A DNA stretch of 64,000 nucleotides, from NCBI GenBank assembly GCA_029721515.1, contig CM056559.1:2109001-2173000 (forward strand), read 5' to 3'. The notes below the pieces were generated by a model, which had not been told where the DNA came from, did not search any database, and saw only the letters and a program-made list of their open reading frames with translations. A program made the translations under genes and the position numbers. This document shows, one piece after another, positions 1-15,000 of the stretch. Each line of letters starts with the position of its first letter. Position 1 is the stretch's first letter. The DNA comes from Synanceia verrucosa. Its lineage: Eukaryota > Chordata > Actinopteri > Perciformes > Synanceiidae.

Positions 1-174
1 TTTAATCTTATTCCATTATTCTTTTTCCATGTCCGTGGTTTAAACTGTAATTGTGCCCAATCGACTCTCTAAATGGCTTTTGAATCCATTTTAATTGTAT
101 TAAACAATGTCTCTTATTGAAAGCGCTGCAGCCCTTCCAGCTTTATTGACTCGGGCCTCTTCTTCTTCTCTCAG

Positions 175-407
175 TAACAGCCCCGCTCATAAGTACTACC
201 TGGCCACCAGTCCGGTGAACGGTGCTGTTTACCTGTCGGACACCAGCAGCAGGAAGGTGTTCAAGGTGAAATCACTGAACATCGTGAAAGACGTGGCCAA
301 GAATCTGGAGCTGGTGGCCGGCACCGGTGACCAGTGTCTCCCATACGATGACACTCGCTGTGGCGATGGAGGGAAGGCTGTTGAGGCCACGCTCACTAAC
401 CCCAGAG
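175..407 (+). CDS. tenm4: tenm4 exon (first in window): NHL propeller blade
   Basis: The acceptor is a pyrimidine tract ending CTCTCAG at 174 and the donor is AG|GTATAG after 407. The exon begins with the third base of a codon and reads NSPAHKYYLATSP, then CGDGGKAVEATLTNPR, the classic teneurin NHL-repeat text. In other teneurins this is where the alternatively spliced seven-residue propeller insert (NKDFRHS-like) joins. No such microexon is visible in bases 1-174. Open frame upstream of 175 is intron. Confidence 0.93.
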
Positions 408-3141
408 GTATAGTATGGATGCTGTTATAATTAATGCACCGTGCAGCTCCAAGTCACTTGGGAATCTTGTTTTATCTTCTGGTTTCAAGTAGACTCGATT
501 GCTCGATAGCTGAAGACAGTAATCCCAGAGGCTCGATCAATACACTGAAGTTTTCATGGATTCAGTTTTCTTGCATCCATCACTAAATACATCCATGAAG
601 CTCACTAGCCTCAGTTAGTTTTGTTTTACAGTATACCTTTTCTTGTGTTTTAGGATGATGCATGCTTACTTGTTATCCTACACTGAGGTGACATTGTCCC
701 ACTAAAATGTGCAGCTTGTACTGCATAGTCCAGATTTACGCTGAAAATACAATGTTTTATTGTTACTAGGGGTGGGTATTGGCAATGACTTCATGATACA
801 ATATGTATCGCAATATTTGAATCACGATGCGATACATTATTGTAATATTGTGATACTGATGATATTCTAGCACTGAGAAGCAACTTAAAATTCAAGTTGT
901 ACATACAGTATGTACATATATTATTTTTATTATTATTTGCATTTTTACAATTTTTTTCTTTTTACAATTGGCCCAAAACATGGGAAAAAATAGATATTAA
1001 GAAAATTAAAAATCAATATTATATATAGATACATTATTGTGATATATTGTTATATTCTACTTGGATCACTGAGAAATTTAAAATGCAGCTTGAAATATAT
1101 AAATACAGTATGCACACATATATGTACACATATATTTATTACACATTTATTTTTATATATGCACAGTACATATATTTATATATACATATACACATACATT
1201 TTAACATGTGGACGTTGCTCTGAATTTAATCGGCCCAAAACATGACTTTTTTAAGGGGGAAAAATCGATATTAAGAAATTAAAAATCAATATTTATAGCA
1301 GAAAAAAAAGTTTCACAGAATATATCGCCATGCTGATATTTTTCCCACCCCTAGTCATTACTACTTTCGGCCAGCTGCTTGAATGTAGTTTGACAGACCC
1401 TGAAGATGCATAGCTAAGGTTAGTATTTTCATCCTCACTGTTGTTTGAGTGTGAGACTGCACGAGAGACGATATTGATGAAATTTTAGTTTAGTAATTGA
1501 ATCAATGCATACGGTGCTCTTCATCTATTTAATGCGTCTATTGTTCTCTGTTATTGATTTTAAAAAAAAAATCAATCCTCCCATTAGCTTTCATCGCCAT
1601 GATTAGTCTTTCTCTAATTTTTATTGTGGTGAAAACTGTCTAATTGTCATTTGGAGGTGCTCACTCCTCACATTAATTTAGAGATAAAACAGCTGATGGA
1701 TATTTTCCTCTTCTGTCCTTTTATCTGCAGGCATTACAGTGGATAAGTACGGTATAATCTTCTTTGTGGATGGGACCATGATTCGCAGGATTGATCAGAA
1801 CGGTATCATCTCTACTCTTCTGGGTTTCAATGACCTGACCTCTGCCCGACCTCTCAGCTGCGATGCAGTGATGGACATCTCTCAGGTACGACCTCACTGA
1901 CCTGGGCGGCCGCCATGTGTTGTGCTGCCTCTCAACTGACACCAGTCTCCTTGAGTGACCCTGGTTATCAGGATGCTGACATCCTCATGTGAGCTTTTGT
2001 TTCTGTAGCTGGAAGCTTGTAGCCTGGATCTAGTGGCCCTTGGCACAGTTCTGGTCCACATTTGTTTATTGGCTGCACGGTGCCGGTTTTTATATCCACA
2101 GGACTTGCAAAGGAAAGGTAGAGTGAGGCAGTTGGAGCCTACAGGCATCTAGCACTCTGTTGGGATTGCACTGCCAGCTTCCAGACTGAATACCTTTTTC
2201 CTGTGTTCTCTGAAGCCCATGTCAGTGAAGCTGCTGCACCTGTGATTTACCATGAATACAGGCTGATGACTGAAATAGGTCAGGTCAGATTTTTATTATT
2301 CCACAAGAGGAAGTGTGTTATGCAGCACAAAAAAACTTGATATGACAATAGAATAGAATAAGAATAATGTGACTGGCAATACAGTTAAGTAAGAGGCAAT
2401 GTGTTGTGTATTTTTACACTTGTTATACGTTTGTCACACAGAGAAAATTAATATTTCAACGTGCACCCAATTTTTGCAAAACCTGCATCTCTAACAGAGA
2501 CGAGGTCGTGGAATTTATTAAACCAAGGATGGACTCTATTTGATTAAGCCCCAAACACAGCTGTGCCAGCCTGGTGGTTTGCAAAGTGTAAGTTACTTTA
2601 TGGTTAATAAGCAAATACAGATAAAAAAAGGAGCAGTTAATGGGACTCTGTCCAGGGACTGGCACGAACATGGAAACACAAATGGAAAGCGTGGTTGACC
2701 TATAGCTGCAGGGGGATGATGGGGATGGCCTTTAACCTCACTGGCTTCATTCACACACACATGTTCACTGATGCACACATATGTACCAGACCACTGCCTC
2801 AGACAGAGCCCATTCCCCAGGCAAGGACAACGCTCTGAGGTCACATCCCTCTCGTGCTCACTGACTTCCCTTTGGAGGTGACGAGACAGACTTTTGCCTA
2901 CCCCAGCAGCCTTTGCACGGCCATCTTTTTCCTGACATTGTCATTTTTTTCAGCCCAAGTAGTTGAGGGTTGTTACCTTCCCCAGTAATAATTTATAATC
3001 CCAAAAATGAAATAATGTATATGTGTACAGTATCTATTAGGGGTGGGAAAAATATTGATATATCGCAATATTTTTTTCTTCTGATATAATATTGATTTTT
3101 AATTTCTCTCTCTCTCTCGCTCTCTCTATATATATATATAC

Positions 3142-3172
<31 letters not shown>

Positions 3173-6100
3173 TGTATATATATTATTTATTGCAATCTTG
3201 CATGTTATTTTGTTCACAAAGCTCAGTTCTTTGTTCTTGAAAGTTTTGAAATTAAAGTTGTAGGAAAAAGTTAAGTGTTATGCCTTCAATTTATATCGTT
3301 GTTGCAAGTGTTAAAGGGCTGAAAAAAAAATCATAAAAAATATTACCAGAGATTAATCAGTTATCAGATTTTTGTTCCTGCTAAATATCAATATCAGCCT
3401 CAAAAAATGGGCCCTACAATAAACTGACTATTTTCTACCAATAAGTTGTTATGACATTTTTGGGTCTTAAATTAAAAATTTGTTGAGGTCTTAAAAAGTA
3501 TTACATTTGACTGTTAAAATGGTGCAAGAAGCTGATTGAGAACAACTAGTAAACAGGTCCTGTGAGGGATTGGGATGCCGGTGCAGAGAAGATTTCTGTG
3601 TGAAATGATGTATTCAGTGGAGGGAGCAAAGCCTCCAGCTGCCCATATCGAGCCCCAGGGGAACCCCATCCCTCTCTTGACCTGTGCTTGCCCCTCCTGC
3701 ACACAAACACAAGCGCCTATAGATGCTCAGCATCCACCACCCACAGCAGTGAGGACACAGGCAGACTGCATCTCTACAACGATGACAAATCGCAGCAGCA
3801 CTGCCAGAGACACTCAGACAGTAAAAAGCATCCATTAAAAATTCATCCAGGGCACATAGCTTCCTACTTCAAACACTCCCCAACCCCTCACTTAGGAGCA
3901 GGGTTTCTCTGGAGGAGGCTCATCACACTGGTCATTACTTGTGCTGTTCCTCACCTGTTCCAGGCAAAAAATAATGTCAGATTTCTCTCTCTCCTCTGAT
4001 GAGGTCATTGTTATCTCATCATGCCATCTGTGCGCTGAACGCACTGCAGAGAAATTTCTCTCTCAATTTGATGTAAAGCTCTGTGAGATTTATTTCTTTT
4101 GAATTTTTATTATCACACGAAAGGACAAGAGGTCGACCTCTCTCAAGAATCTTTTAATTTGTTTATACCAAGGCCTTAGGTCCTCGTTGTTTCATAAATC
4201 TGTTTCTCCTCCCCATCCCTGCTGCGCTCAAACTTAAATGGAAGGAAAGCATGTCTTAAAACAAGATCACTTGAACATATTTCAAGGGTGTTAGCTTCAG
4301 AAATCTTTATCAAGGCTCTGACTGTGACATTCAATTCAAATCTGAGAGGGACTTCAAATAATGACATACTACTCCTCTTCAGACAGGCGTCATGCTGCTA
4401 CGAGCAAAGAATGAAGAGATTTCTAATGGAAAAAGGAATTATAGCCAGTGCAAATACGTTTAAAGGTAGTTTTGTGTTGTGTTGGTCCATGGCTTGTTTG
4501 CTTGGGCGATGTGCGCATTTTGTTTTTTGTCACTTCTTACAGCCTTCCCGTCGTATAAAGGGGAGGAGGGCACGATCGGGTTACAGCATATGGGACAGCA
4601 GCTCGGCAAATATCCCCTCATCAGTCAGAGTGGCGTGAAAACCTCCTTACAGGCAGCTCCCCCGAGCCACTCCACACTCTGCCTCATGAAATATTTAACC
4701 ACTGGTGTTGACAAGAAATAGGTTTTAAGAAATTGAAAGTCTCCCCTTCATTTCCAAAGTAAATGCGTTTTCTGCTCGCCGAAAGACGACACGTATCCAC
4801 TGCCAGTCCTGTTTGTTATATACAGACCAAGATATGTCCTATTATATAACCCTCCTCCATTTTGTGTGGGATGATTGGAGGTTGATGGGATGTGAGCTGT
4901 GTGTGATGCTCAGATCTATTTTTCAATCAAAGGTGGACAAGTGCTCTGCTTGTACAGAGTGGCAGGGATTCAATGACATGACCGATGTTAAGAGTAAAGT
5001 ACTCATCATCGTAGAATACCTCCTCAATTTTTTTTAATCATTTGATCTTGTGTACCGTTAGCAGCCTTTCTGCTCTGCTCTATTAGAAGTCAGATGTTTT
5101 GTGCTGTGTAACGCAGAGTGAAAAGAAGCAGAAGAATATAACAGCTTTGACGTTTTCACCACATTTATCAGTGGAAATAATTTCCCTGAGGTATTTTAAC
5201 CGTAAGAAACCTTTGGTGAATTTATTGTTTGACCACAGGACACTTCATGGCCAAATATCATCTTTTATTTACTGCCATAGATACTCACACTTTTTGTTTC
5301 TTTTAGCTTCCTACTCACTCACTCCTGACTTAAATTATAGTTTTTTGGAATTAACTCACTGAGTTCCAGCCCTTTTATAAAACAGAAAGTGTCTTGTTCT
5401 AGCTTTTTTTGCCCATTTTGAGTCATATTTCCAGACCCACAGAATATTTTGTACTATGACTCTGAAAACACTGAATACTTCAAATGAAAGAAGAGACTCT
5501 CTATTTCATCATGAAAAAAATGTTTTACCTTGTTCCATTCTTGTTTTATCAGAGGTAGAGTAGAGGACACTTTCACCAAAATCACCACTTTTTGTCCAGA
5601 TTCTGTTTGTTTTGCTCTCTAATCTTGATCGTCTCCACTTCCTGTTTTGATCTCTGTGGTGTATACCGTCTCTTTATGCTCTGACTACATCTCCCAGAAG
5701 CCCCAGTATTACTCACAGGCTGTGAGAGAATGTGATTGGCGACCTGCCGCTGAAAAAAACACTTTGACGTCAAAACATGGCAAAGAGTTAAAGAGCGTAA
5801 CATGGCCGTCACGATGGCCTGATGCTTTCTCCCTTCAACTCTTGTAATAAAGGTTGCTGCAACATTTTTAGGTCATTATGATAAATGAATCAACCATAGT
5901 AACAGCTACATAAATTCATTCACCTTCCCATTTCCCAGGACAAAAACAATCCTAAGGCCGCTCTCATCTAATGGGTTGCCTAAAATCTGAACCTGTCTTT
6001 GTATGTTGGTCCAGGTTTAATCAATCTCCTTTGTTGGTGCTCTAAGGCTTCTATTGAAATATGGCACTTCATATTATGTTCCCGAGAGATCCCCCTGGGA

Positions 6101-8984
6101 TCAAGAGTGAGAGGGAGACCAGCAAATAGGATGAATCCAATCATTCCAATTTGTTAAAAGCCTGATATATTGTTAGCAGAACAATAAGTCATAATTTAGG
6201 AGGCCAGAGGCAGGCGAGGCTTTCATTTGGTAAGTGTGCTCCAGTTTCTGTCCAAGGACTCTTGCAATCTCTAGTCATTACAAAATTAATAACCCAAAGC
6301 AAGGAAAAACCGTGACTAGATAAAGGTGAAGGATGCAGAAGCCCACTCCTTAGGTATTCTCATCATCAGTGTGCTTTTTTCAATTAATCTGATCAGTTTA
6401 ATGATCTCTCCTCATCTTTCTCATCACTATTGTTGTTATCTGTGATGTTAAAAATGATGTTTTTGTGTTTCCCCTTTTAACAGTACACCAGCTGCTATTT
6501 TCCTCCTTATCCGATAATAAATCGTTTCAAAAAATGTTTTTGCTTCCAGCGTAAGCAATGAGATAGCCCACCTTTTCACAGCAGCCTATCTCTTTTGTAA
6601 GCACTTTTCAGTGATTCTTCCCTCGAGGGACTGCTTCCCTCTGATAAAGTGAAAAATGTCTGGATCAATAAAAGTATAGTCTGTTTTTTGTGACCCAAAG
6701 CTGATATTCTTGACATGTTTTTTTTTCCCTCTTAGGTGCGTCTTGAGTGGCCCACAGACCTGGCGGTGAGTCCCATGGACAACTCCCTGTTCGTCCTGGA
6801 CAACAATGTGGTGCTCCAGATCTCAGAAAACCACCAAGTCCGTATTGTGGCGGGGCGCCCCATGCACTGCCAAGTACCTGGTATTGACCATTTCCTCATG
6901 AGCAAAGTGGCCATCCATGCCACCCTGGAGTCCGCCAATGCCCTCGCTGTGTCCCACAATGGTGTTTTGTACATCGCTGAGTCAGATGAAAAGAAAATAA
7001 ACCGAGTGCGACAGGTGTCCACCAATGGAGAGATCTCCCTGGTCGCAGGGGCACCGAGCGGCTGCGACTGCAAGAACGACGCCAACTGTGATTGCTACTT
7101 TGGCGATGAAGGCTACGCCAAGGATGCTAAGCTGAATGCACCGTCTTCTCTGGCGGTGTGTCCAGACGGAGAGCTTTATATCGCTGATCTGGGCAACATT
7201 CGTATCCGTTTCGTACGCAAGAACAAGCCCTACCTGAATCCCCTCAGCATGTACGAGGTGTCCTCTCCCATTCACGACGAACTCTATCTGTTTGACTCCA
7301 ACGGCAGCCACATTTTCACACAAAGCCTGACTACAGGAGACCACCTCTATAATCTGACGTACACAGGAGCAGGAGATCTGAGCAGCATCACAGATAAGAA
7401 CAAAAACACTGTGAACATCAGACGAGACACGACAGGGATGCCTCTGTGGCTGATGGTCCCTGACGGGCAGACATTCTGGTTCACCATGGGCACCAACAAC
7501 GCTCTGAAAAGTGTCGCTGCCCAGGGCCAAGAGCTAGCCGTAATGACCTACCATGGAAGCTCAGGACTCCTAGCAACGAAGACCAATGAAAATGGATGGA
7601 CAACTTTCTTTGAGTAAGTACTATTAACAAATCAGAAATAGATTTTTACCCAATGTAGCGCTGAATGCTAGGGTGCTTTAATGAGTGAGTGTTATTGAGG
7701 AGCACTTTGACATCTGAGTTTAGCATTTTGGTACATGAGCTACATTTCTATACGTCGATGTCAATGTCATATTGTCACTTACAATACGAGACCCGTGGAA
7801 GTATGGGTGTAATCCTGTTTGCTGTTATCATTCCAAATAGGATTACTGGATGATATGTTGCTCATCTGCACCCGTTCTTGCAGTGACAGACTGCAGACCA
7901 TCGCTGCTTTGCAGTTGTTAGGTTCAGGAACAACATCTATCTGCCGGCAGGCGCATTTTAGCTGCAGGACTGCGACGAGGCACGGCAATATATAAGCATA
8001 ACAGAACAGCCAGAGGTAGTAATTGATTAAAGCTCAGCACACATTGTGAGGGAACAATTGGAAACACTGCAGCGCTGGAGCTCAGGGTTTGGTGTTCTCG
8101 CAATCTGTCCCTTCACTTAATATACTGTACCCAGGGATGCTGTGCTAACGGGATGTCATTCCAAAAGTGTGATTAAGCTGGTCAGACATCTGTTACACCT
8201 CGCTGGAGGAATATAACACTGTGACACTCAATCAGACGCTCTGTTTAATCTGAGCAGACATTTATCACCTGTGTTTGATTTGGTCGTCACCTGAGACGGT
8301 TGCATAGGCATTTCTCAAGGTACAGGGGATTGCCTACGGCTTCAACAAATCCAGTGGGTGGTTGGAATTCTGAATTATTTCTCTTTGACTTCCTGTAAAA
8401 TGGATGCTGTTAATACAAGGGTCGAGAACATTCTTCCATAAGACAGAGATAGTGAGGCGCCAGTGACAAGACTGGATGAAATACAAGTGATAGATGTTCA
8501 GATAGCCTGAAAGTCTCGCAGTGAATATATTTGCAGCATCTGGATGTTGTTTTACTTCATAACATTGTCACCTTTGATAGTTGATGATAGTATGTATCTT
8601 AACTCAATGAATTCCAGCCGTTTTATAAAACAGAAAGTGTCTTGTTCTAGCATTTTTGTCCATTTTGAGTCATATTTCTAGACCCATACAAAACCACCAC
8701 TTTTTGTCCAGATTCTGTTTGTTTTACTCTCTAATCTCGATCGTCTCCACTTCCTGTTTTGATCTCTGTGGTGTATACCGTCTCTTTATGCTCTGACTAC
8801 ATCTCCCAGAAGCCCCAACATTACTCACAGGCTGTGGGACAGTGCCCTCTTGTGTCAGCTGCTGAAAAAACACTTTGACGTATTATGTAAACAGTCGGAA
8901 AATATAAGCAGAGATACATATATATATATATACGTATATATATATATATATATACGTATATATATATATATGTATGTATGTATC

Positions 8985-9026
<42 letters not shown>

Positions 9027-12000
9027 GATACATACATACATATATATATGTATACGTATATACGTATATATATCTACGTATGTATACGTATATATGTAGA
9101 GAGAGTGCAGAATAGTGCAAAATAAACAATATAACAATATAAAAACACTGTCAGAACATAAAACACTATAAGCTGCCAAGTAAAAGGTTAAATGTCATAA
9201 ATTTGACAAATGGCAGAAAAATGGCCTGTAGTATAGTACGGTATATTCCAGCAGGAGGCCAGTTTCCCATTTATTATTTACTGTAAAATGGGAATAATAA
9301 AGTTACAGAAATAACAGGCATCACCTAAATTTCCAAAACATACTGTTTGTATTTAGAAACTAGACCTAAAATGAATAAAATGAATTTGGAGGAGTTGTTT
9401 TGAAGTTAAACCATGACATCATATTTACCTACAGGCATTCATCCATGTTTCATTTTGACCCAATAAAGACTTTCTTTTTTTTTAATAATTAGCTTTGAAG
9501 GTTACTCCATAATTTGGCATCATCAGAAATGAAAAGGAGCCTCCGTTTATCTCTGCTCAGCAAAGTGAGCTGTTAAACATTTCCCCCCTTATTAATCAGT
9601 GTGTACTTACGTCCTGTAGTGTATACACTGACAATAATTTGGATGAGTGCAAAAATAAAACACAAAGGAGTGACCTGAAAAAAGCCATCTGCTGCACCGT
9701 CTTTCCTCTGACAGCCTCATTTGCTCTGACATTTACTGTTTACGCAGACGCTCCACTGACCTCCTGATGTTTTTGCTGTCATGATAAGTGTTCATGGCTT
9801 ACTGTAAATCTCTTAAATCATGTAGTTTTCTGAAGGATGCCTAATTGTTTCTCTTGGCCTCTAATTAACAGGACAGTAATGGCTCTAGTCACTGTGTCAA
9901 ACCAATGTTCTTAGGATGATTCAGTACATCAACGATAACAAAACAGCTAAATCATATCAAAAAAAAAACAGCTGTTAATGAAGTTGAAGGCTGTTGCTCT
10001 CACAGTCATCAGTCACATGTGTTCCCAGGCAGCGAGATGAAGTGAAAATATGAGAACTCCAAACAAGACCGAGGTTAGCCGTGCTGGAGGAGACGCTGAT
10101 AGGAAATGTCCGGCCTATTGTTGGGCCTCAGCATGAAAGGTCACGGAGCTAGCATGTGACACAGAGGTGATTCAATTCAAATAGACTTGTGGCCATTCAG
10201 GAGGAAAGCAGTCCTCTCCCTCTGCTGAACACCCTGCCCCCTGTATGCCTCTGCTGTCCACAGAAAGCAAGCTAATAGGCAGCCAAGGCCGTTAGCGCTC
10301 AGCGCCGCAGCCCGAGGAATCGCTCGAGCACGAGGCCCTAATTGAGACCGAGAGTTTGGGTCAGTGATCGAGCTGGGGCGTGCAGAGTGAGATTTCTGTC
10401 TTACGGACTCTTGTCTTTTGTACAGAGGTCCAGTTAAAGGTGGTACAGTGCAGGAAACTGAACACAGCAGTATCAAAGGACATCAAATGAGTTCGATATG
10501 AATTAGACTACTGCTTAGTAGGGGTGGAGTAAAATATTGATAAGGCAATATATTGCAATATGTTTTCTTCTGGTATAATATGATATGAATTGATTTTTAA
10601 TTTATTAAAATAGATTTTTTCCCAAAAAAAAGTCATGATTTGGGCCAGTTGTAAATCCAGAGCAACTTCTGCATGTTGAAATAAAAATTCAAATAAAAAA
10701 AAAAACTTAATAAACAAAAATAATCCACATTAATATATATATATATAATATATATACGTGTGTGTTTTGCACCATTTTAAAAAAAAACACCAGGAAAAAA
10801 AATCTGATAATCAATTGATCTCTGATAATGATTTTTGTGATTTTTTTCAGCCCTTTAACACTTGCCACAATGATATAAATTGAAGGTATAACAATTAACT
10901 TTTTCCTACAAATACGTGAACTACTAACGTGAATTCTCTCTGAATTCTGTGTTTTCCTATTGGCATTAAACACACACTGAAAATGTAATACCTTCAGCAA
11001 ATTTACAGTAAATTTAAGACAATTTAAGACCTTAATTACCTGGATTTTAATGTAAGACTTTTTAAGATATCACGGGAACCCTGTATACAATGATCTACTG
11101 TATGTAGAATATCACAATATATCTCAATAATGTATCGTATCGTGATTCAGGTATCGCGATACGTATGGCATCGTGAAGTCCTTGCCAACACCCACCCCTC
11201 CTGCTTAGTGTTTTTCCATCTGTGAATGTGTGTCCTGTGTGCAGCTCAGATCAGATAGCATTTATCTCTGGGAGATGATTCCTCTCCCGCTCTTTCCTTC
11301 CATATTGGATATTTGAGATGGCAGCGCTGAGGAAATATCCGTAAACCAGCACCCGCCGTCTCATTTATTAGAGGCTTTATTATGGCAGGCAGCAACATTG
11401 AGGAGGGCTTTCCGATCAGTATTCAGCGCAAAGATAAAAGTCTTTGTTCTAAGTAATGTACCGTTCACTCACTGGCAATTTGAAAGATTTCAAATTGTTC
11501 TAGGCTGATGTGCTCCCTGAGCGAAATGAAACAATCTGGCCACTCATGTTCCTCTCTGTGATGAACTGACTGATTTGTAGGCTGGGGAGCATCTCCTCCA
11601 GGAGTCGCACCTCACTGCTCCTGTTTCATAGACTGTATAATGAGATTAGGTGATAGCACTAATCTTTTAAGCTAATAAGCAGTTTTCCAAATGTGAAAAG
11701 GTGTGTGCTTTCTCATCATGGCCATGATAGTTTTTCCTTGACAGTGGTTACTGTTTTATTTTCCTCTGTGCGATTCCATCTCTTAAAAGTTACTGACAAA
11801 CTGAGGAGCTTTTATATTAAAGTCACAAAAAGTTTACTCCATTGAGTAGCGAACTGCTGTGGATACTGCACACACGTTTTCAAAGTCACGCTGGTTGCGC
11901 TTCAGTGATTAAAGCTGATAGTTGTGAGTTTTATTACCTCACACTGCCAACATTTGTGGTTTTTGCTGCTGCATTTACTGCCAGTGTTGACACATTTCCA

Positions 12001-15000
12001 CAATCTGTGACCCCAAGAGGAAGAAACCTGACGAAGAAGCTCACAGTTCCTGCTTGTAATTACCACCAGAGCAGTATAATCTAGATAACAACTGGCGGTC
12101 ACATTTATGCATTTATGCATGCCTGATGTGCATTTATCAGCTTATGACTGCCTGCTCTTAACTCAAGGCTCTGTGTTTACAGTTTATGATAGTGCTGTGC
12201 TTTATACACACTTTCATGTACTTCCTCGTAGGTACGACAGTTACGGCCGTCTGACTAATGTCACTTACCCAACGGGCCGAGTGAGCAGCTACCGTACGGA
12301 CGCCGACAGCTCGGTCCGCATCCAGACAGAGGGCTCCAGGAAGGAGGACATCACCATCACCACCAACCTGTCAGCCTCTGGCGCCTTCTACACTCTCATG
12401 CAGGGTGAGTGTCTTTTACTGTGGCTCACAAGAGGACACCTTCTTTAAGGTAATTTGTGTCAGTCAATGTGCCAAAGGCTTTAACTTTGCCCCACTTTTA
12501 CTTTCTGCTACGCTTAAGTTATGACAAGACTGTAAATATCATCTTTTCATGCTGCATTCACAAGGTTTGTTTCACACAAACGACTAGTTCATCCTGAAGG
12601 CTAATGTGGACGTCCACGTCCAACTGATATTAGAAGCTACTTCCAATGAAAACCCTCTTTCAGGAGCACAAACAGAAACTCTGTTCATCTCAATGTACTG
12701 AGGTAGAGTTCCAAAACGTGGGCAAATAAAACTCACACTGTCTGCATGGCTGTATTTGAGATTAAAGGAGCTAAATGCAAGATTGGGAAGAACCACATTG
12801 CCTTCACATGACTCTCAACACTGTGCCGATATTGAAGAATATTCTAGATTGGTATCAGTGACAATGGGCCCAATCCACAGGGGCAGATCTAGTCAGTGTA
12901 ATTCTATGCTATGCGCTGCAGGGAGGCTCGCATTTGTTTACAAAGTGGAGCGTACAAAGTTTCGTTATAATTTTTTTATAGGGCTGTCATAATTAGTGAT
13001 TTAACTCACAAACTGGACAAACTTGGACAAACTGCCTGAAATGTGTTTCCAGAGACGTGCTGGCAGGTCATGAAGCAGAACTCCATTCAAAAATCAAAGA
13101 AACTTCTAATGCAGTCATAACTAACGATCAAACGTGCTGATTTAATTAGATTAACCCTCTTTTCTGAAACAGTCCAAGCGTCTCCTGTAATTCGGCAAAC
13201 AATTAATCCACCAAAGAGCATCGTTGAAGTATTAATTTAAGATGTGAAATGGACAAAAAGGAAAAGAGAAAAAGACGTTATTTTCATAAACACAGAGCTT
13301 ATTAGAGCTAATGTGGTGTCACTCTGATTTTAGCAGCTTATATAAGATAATATAAAACTTTATTCATCAAGTAAAGAGATTAAAAATTATTTAAAGGAGG
13401 TTTAAGAAATGCTTATATTCAATGCAAATGGTGTAAAAATGCAATATAGTGCAAAACCAATAAGATGAGCAATAGAATATACAAAAATACTACAAGAACA
13501 TGAGAACACAGTAAGCTGCTAAGAAAGAGGTGTAGTGTTGTGACGTGTTGATAAATTGACATGTTGTAATGAAGAGTGTTATAGTATGATGTCATTTATA
13601 TCTGTTTATTTGTTTTTCAATGCTGCTTTTCTGTATCGGGCAATACTAACCCTCACGTATCGGTATCAGAAGTGAAAAAAGTGAATCGGTGCATCCCTAG
13701 AGCTTACCCACTGTAGAGTTTGCTGTTGTTTTAATAAAATGTGTAAGGAAACTCCCATTTACCAGAAATGGAAACATGTATTGACTTTCTGTCATAAAAC
13801 ACAACTCATAAAGCACAATGCTGGTGGCCCATGTACGAGGGTCTCCATGATGTGGCTTCTTCCACCTGATTTGTCCCACACATTTAAGCATTGTGACATT
13901 CGGTTTTGTACCTGACCAATTGCTTCATTGATTACCCGGTGACAGCTTTGAACTTTAATAGCTCAGTTTTCAAAAGAGAAAGCCCTACACGCAGCCTTTC
14001 CCCGTTAACATCTGACTCATTTTTGACATGTACTCCATCCTCTGGCCCTACCGACTCACTGCAAAGCTGAAAGAGAAGATGAGGATCTCTGGTTTCTCAG
14101 CAGACTGGTCACCTCCACTGTGACCTTGTCCCAGACATCAGCTAGTGAGAAGAGCGGCGCCAGGAACTCGGCTCTTAATTAACTTACCATTGTCTGCTTT
14201 GTAAGCTTGAAACTGGGTGATCACATAACACGTGAAGATTCCTTTTTGGTCATCTGGGTGTGTTTTTGTCCTCTTCTGTGCAACACACCTCAGGCTTGTT
14301 AATCATGGTGGAGCTGAGAAATATTTCAGGAAACTTTAATCAGATGTAATCAAGAAATATGTCATTATCAGGGTTCCTGCGGTTCCTCAAAAAGTCTTAA
14401 ATTAAAATTTGGGTAAATACGTCTTAAATTTACCGTTAATTTGCTGCAGGTATTGCATTTTCAGATGGTGCGTTTATTGCCAATAGGAAAACACATGATT
14501 CAGAGATTTACTGCAATTTTTCACGTTATTTTGTTCACAAAATTCCCTCCTTTGTTCTTGAAATTTGTGAAATTAAAGAAGAAAAAAATGAAGTGTTATA
14601 CCTTCAATTTATAGCATTGTTTCAAGTGTTAAAAAAATTCATAAATTATTTTAGGAGATTAATCAGATTTTTTTTTCCTGCTAAATACTGATATTGGCAT
14701 CAGCCTCAAAAACTCCATATTGGTCGGGCCTTACAATAAATTATTGTATTTTCTACCAAAGAAATTGTTATGATATTTTTGGGTCTTAAATTATATTTGT
14801 TGAGTTCTTAAAAAGTATTAAATTTTACTTTTAAAATGGTGCAAGAACACTGATTATGCACGCATAAGGAAATTTTGTGGAGCCTCTCGGCTTAAAAGCG
14901 CACATAAATAAGAAATAAAAATAAAGATATTAAAGATATAGAAAGACAAGTATAAAAAATATAGTATTTACAGAGGAAATGCAGAAATGTAATATTAATA

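Larger units (their letters stand above)
1886..6735 (+). other. tenm4 intron (4.85 kb)
   Basis: The intron contains a family-A fragment (3038-3105), a TC/TA microsatellite (3104-3185), a family-B MITE (about 3190-3535) and a complete family-C element (5351-5791). The short open frames are not supported by splice sites or family resemblance. About 2281-2400 resembles AT-rich text near 9100-9195 and 13340-13540 and may be an old repeat. Confidence 0.75.
7614..12231 (+). other. tenm4 intron (4.6 kb)
   Basis: The intron contains a family-C copy (8599 to about 8882) abutting a long AT palindrome (8916-9097), and a family-A element (10519-11200) with a family-B copy nested in it. No exon is seen. 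Confidence 0.78.

Noticed and set aside
6982..7530. 182-codon open frame on the minus strand
   Set aside because: It lies antisense to the tenm4 NHL/YD exon and has no family resemblance of its own.
8821..9179. Overlapping open frames rich in Tyr and Ile on both strands
   Set aside because: They are translations of the TA-rich palindromic microsatellite and low in complexity.
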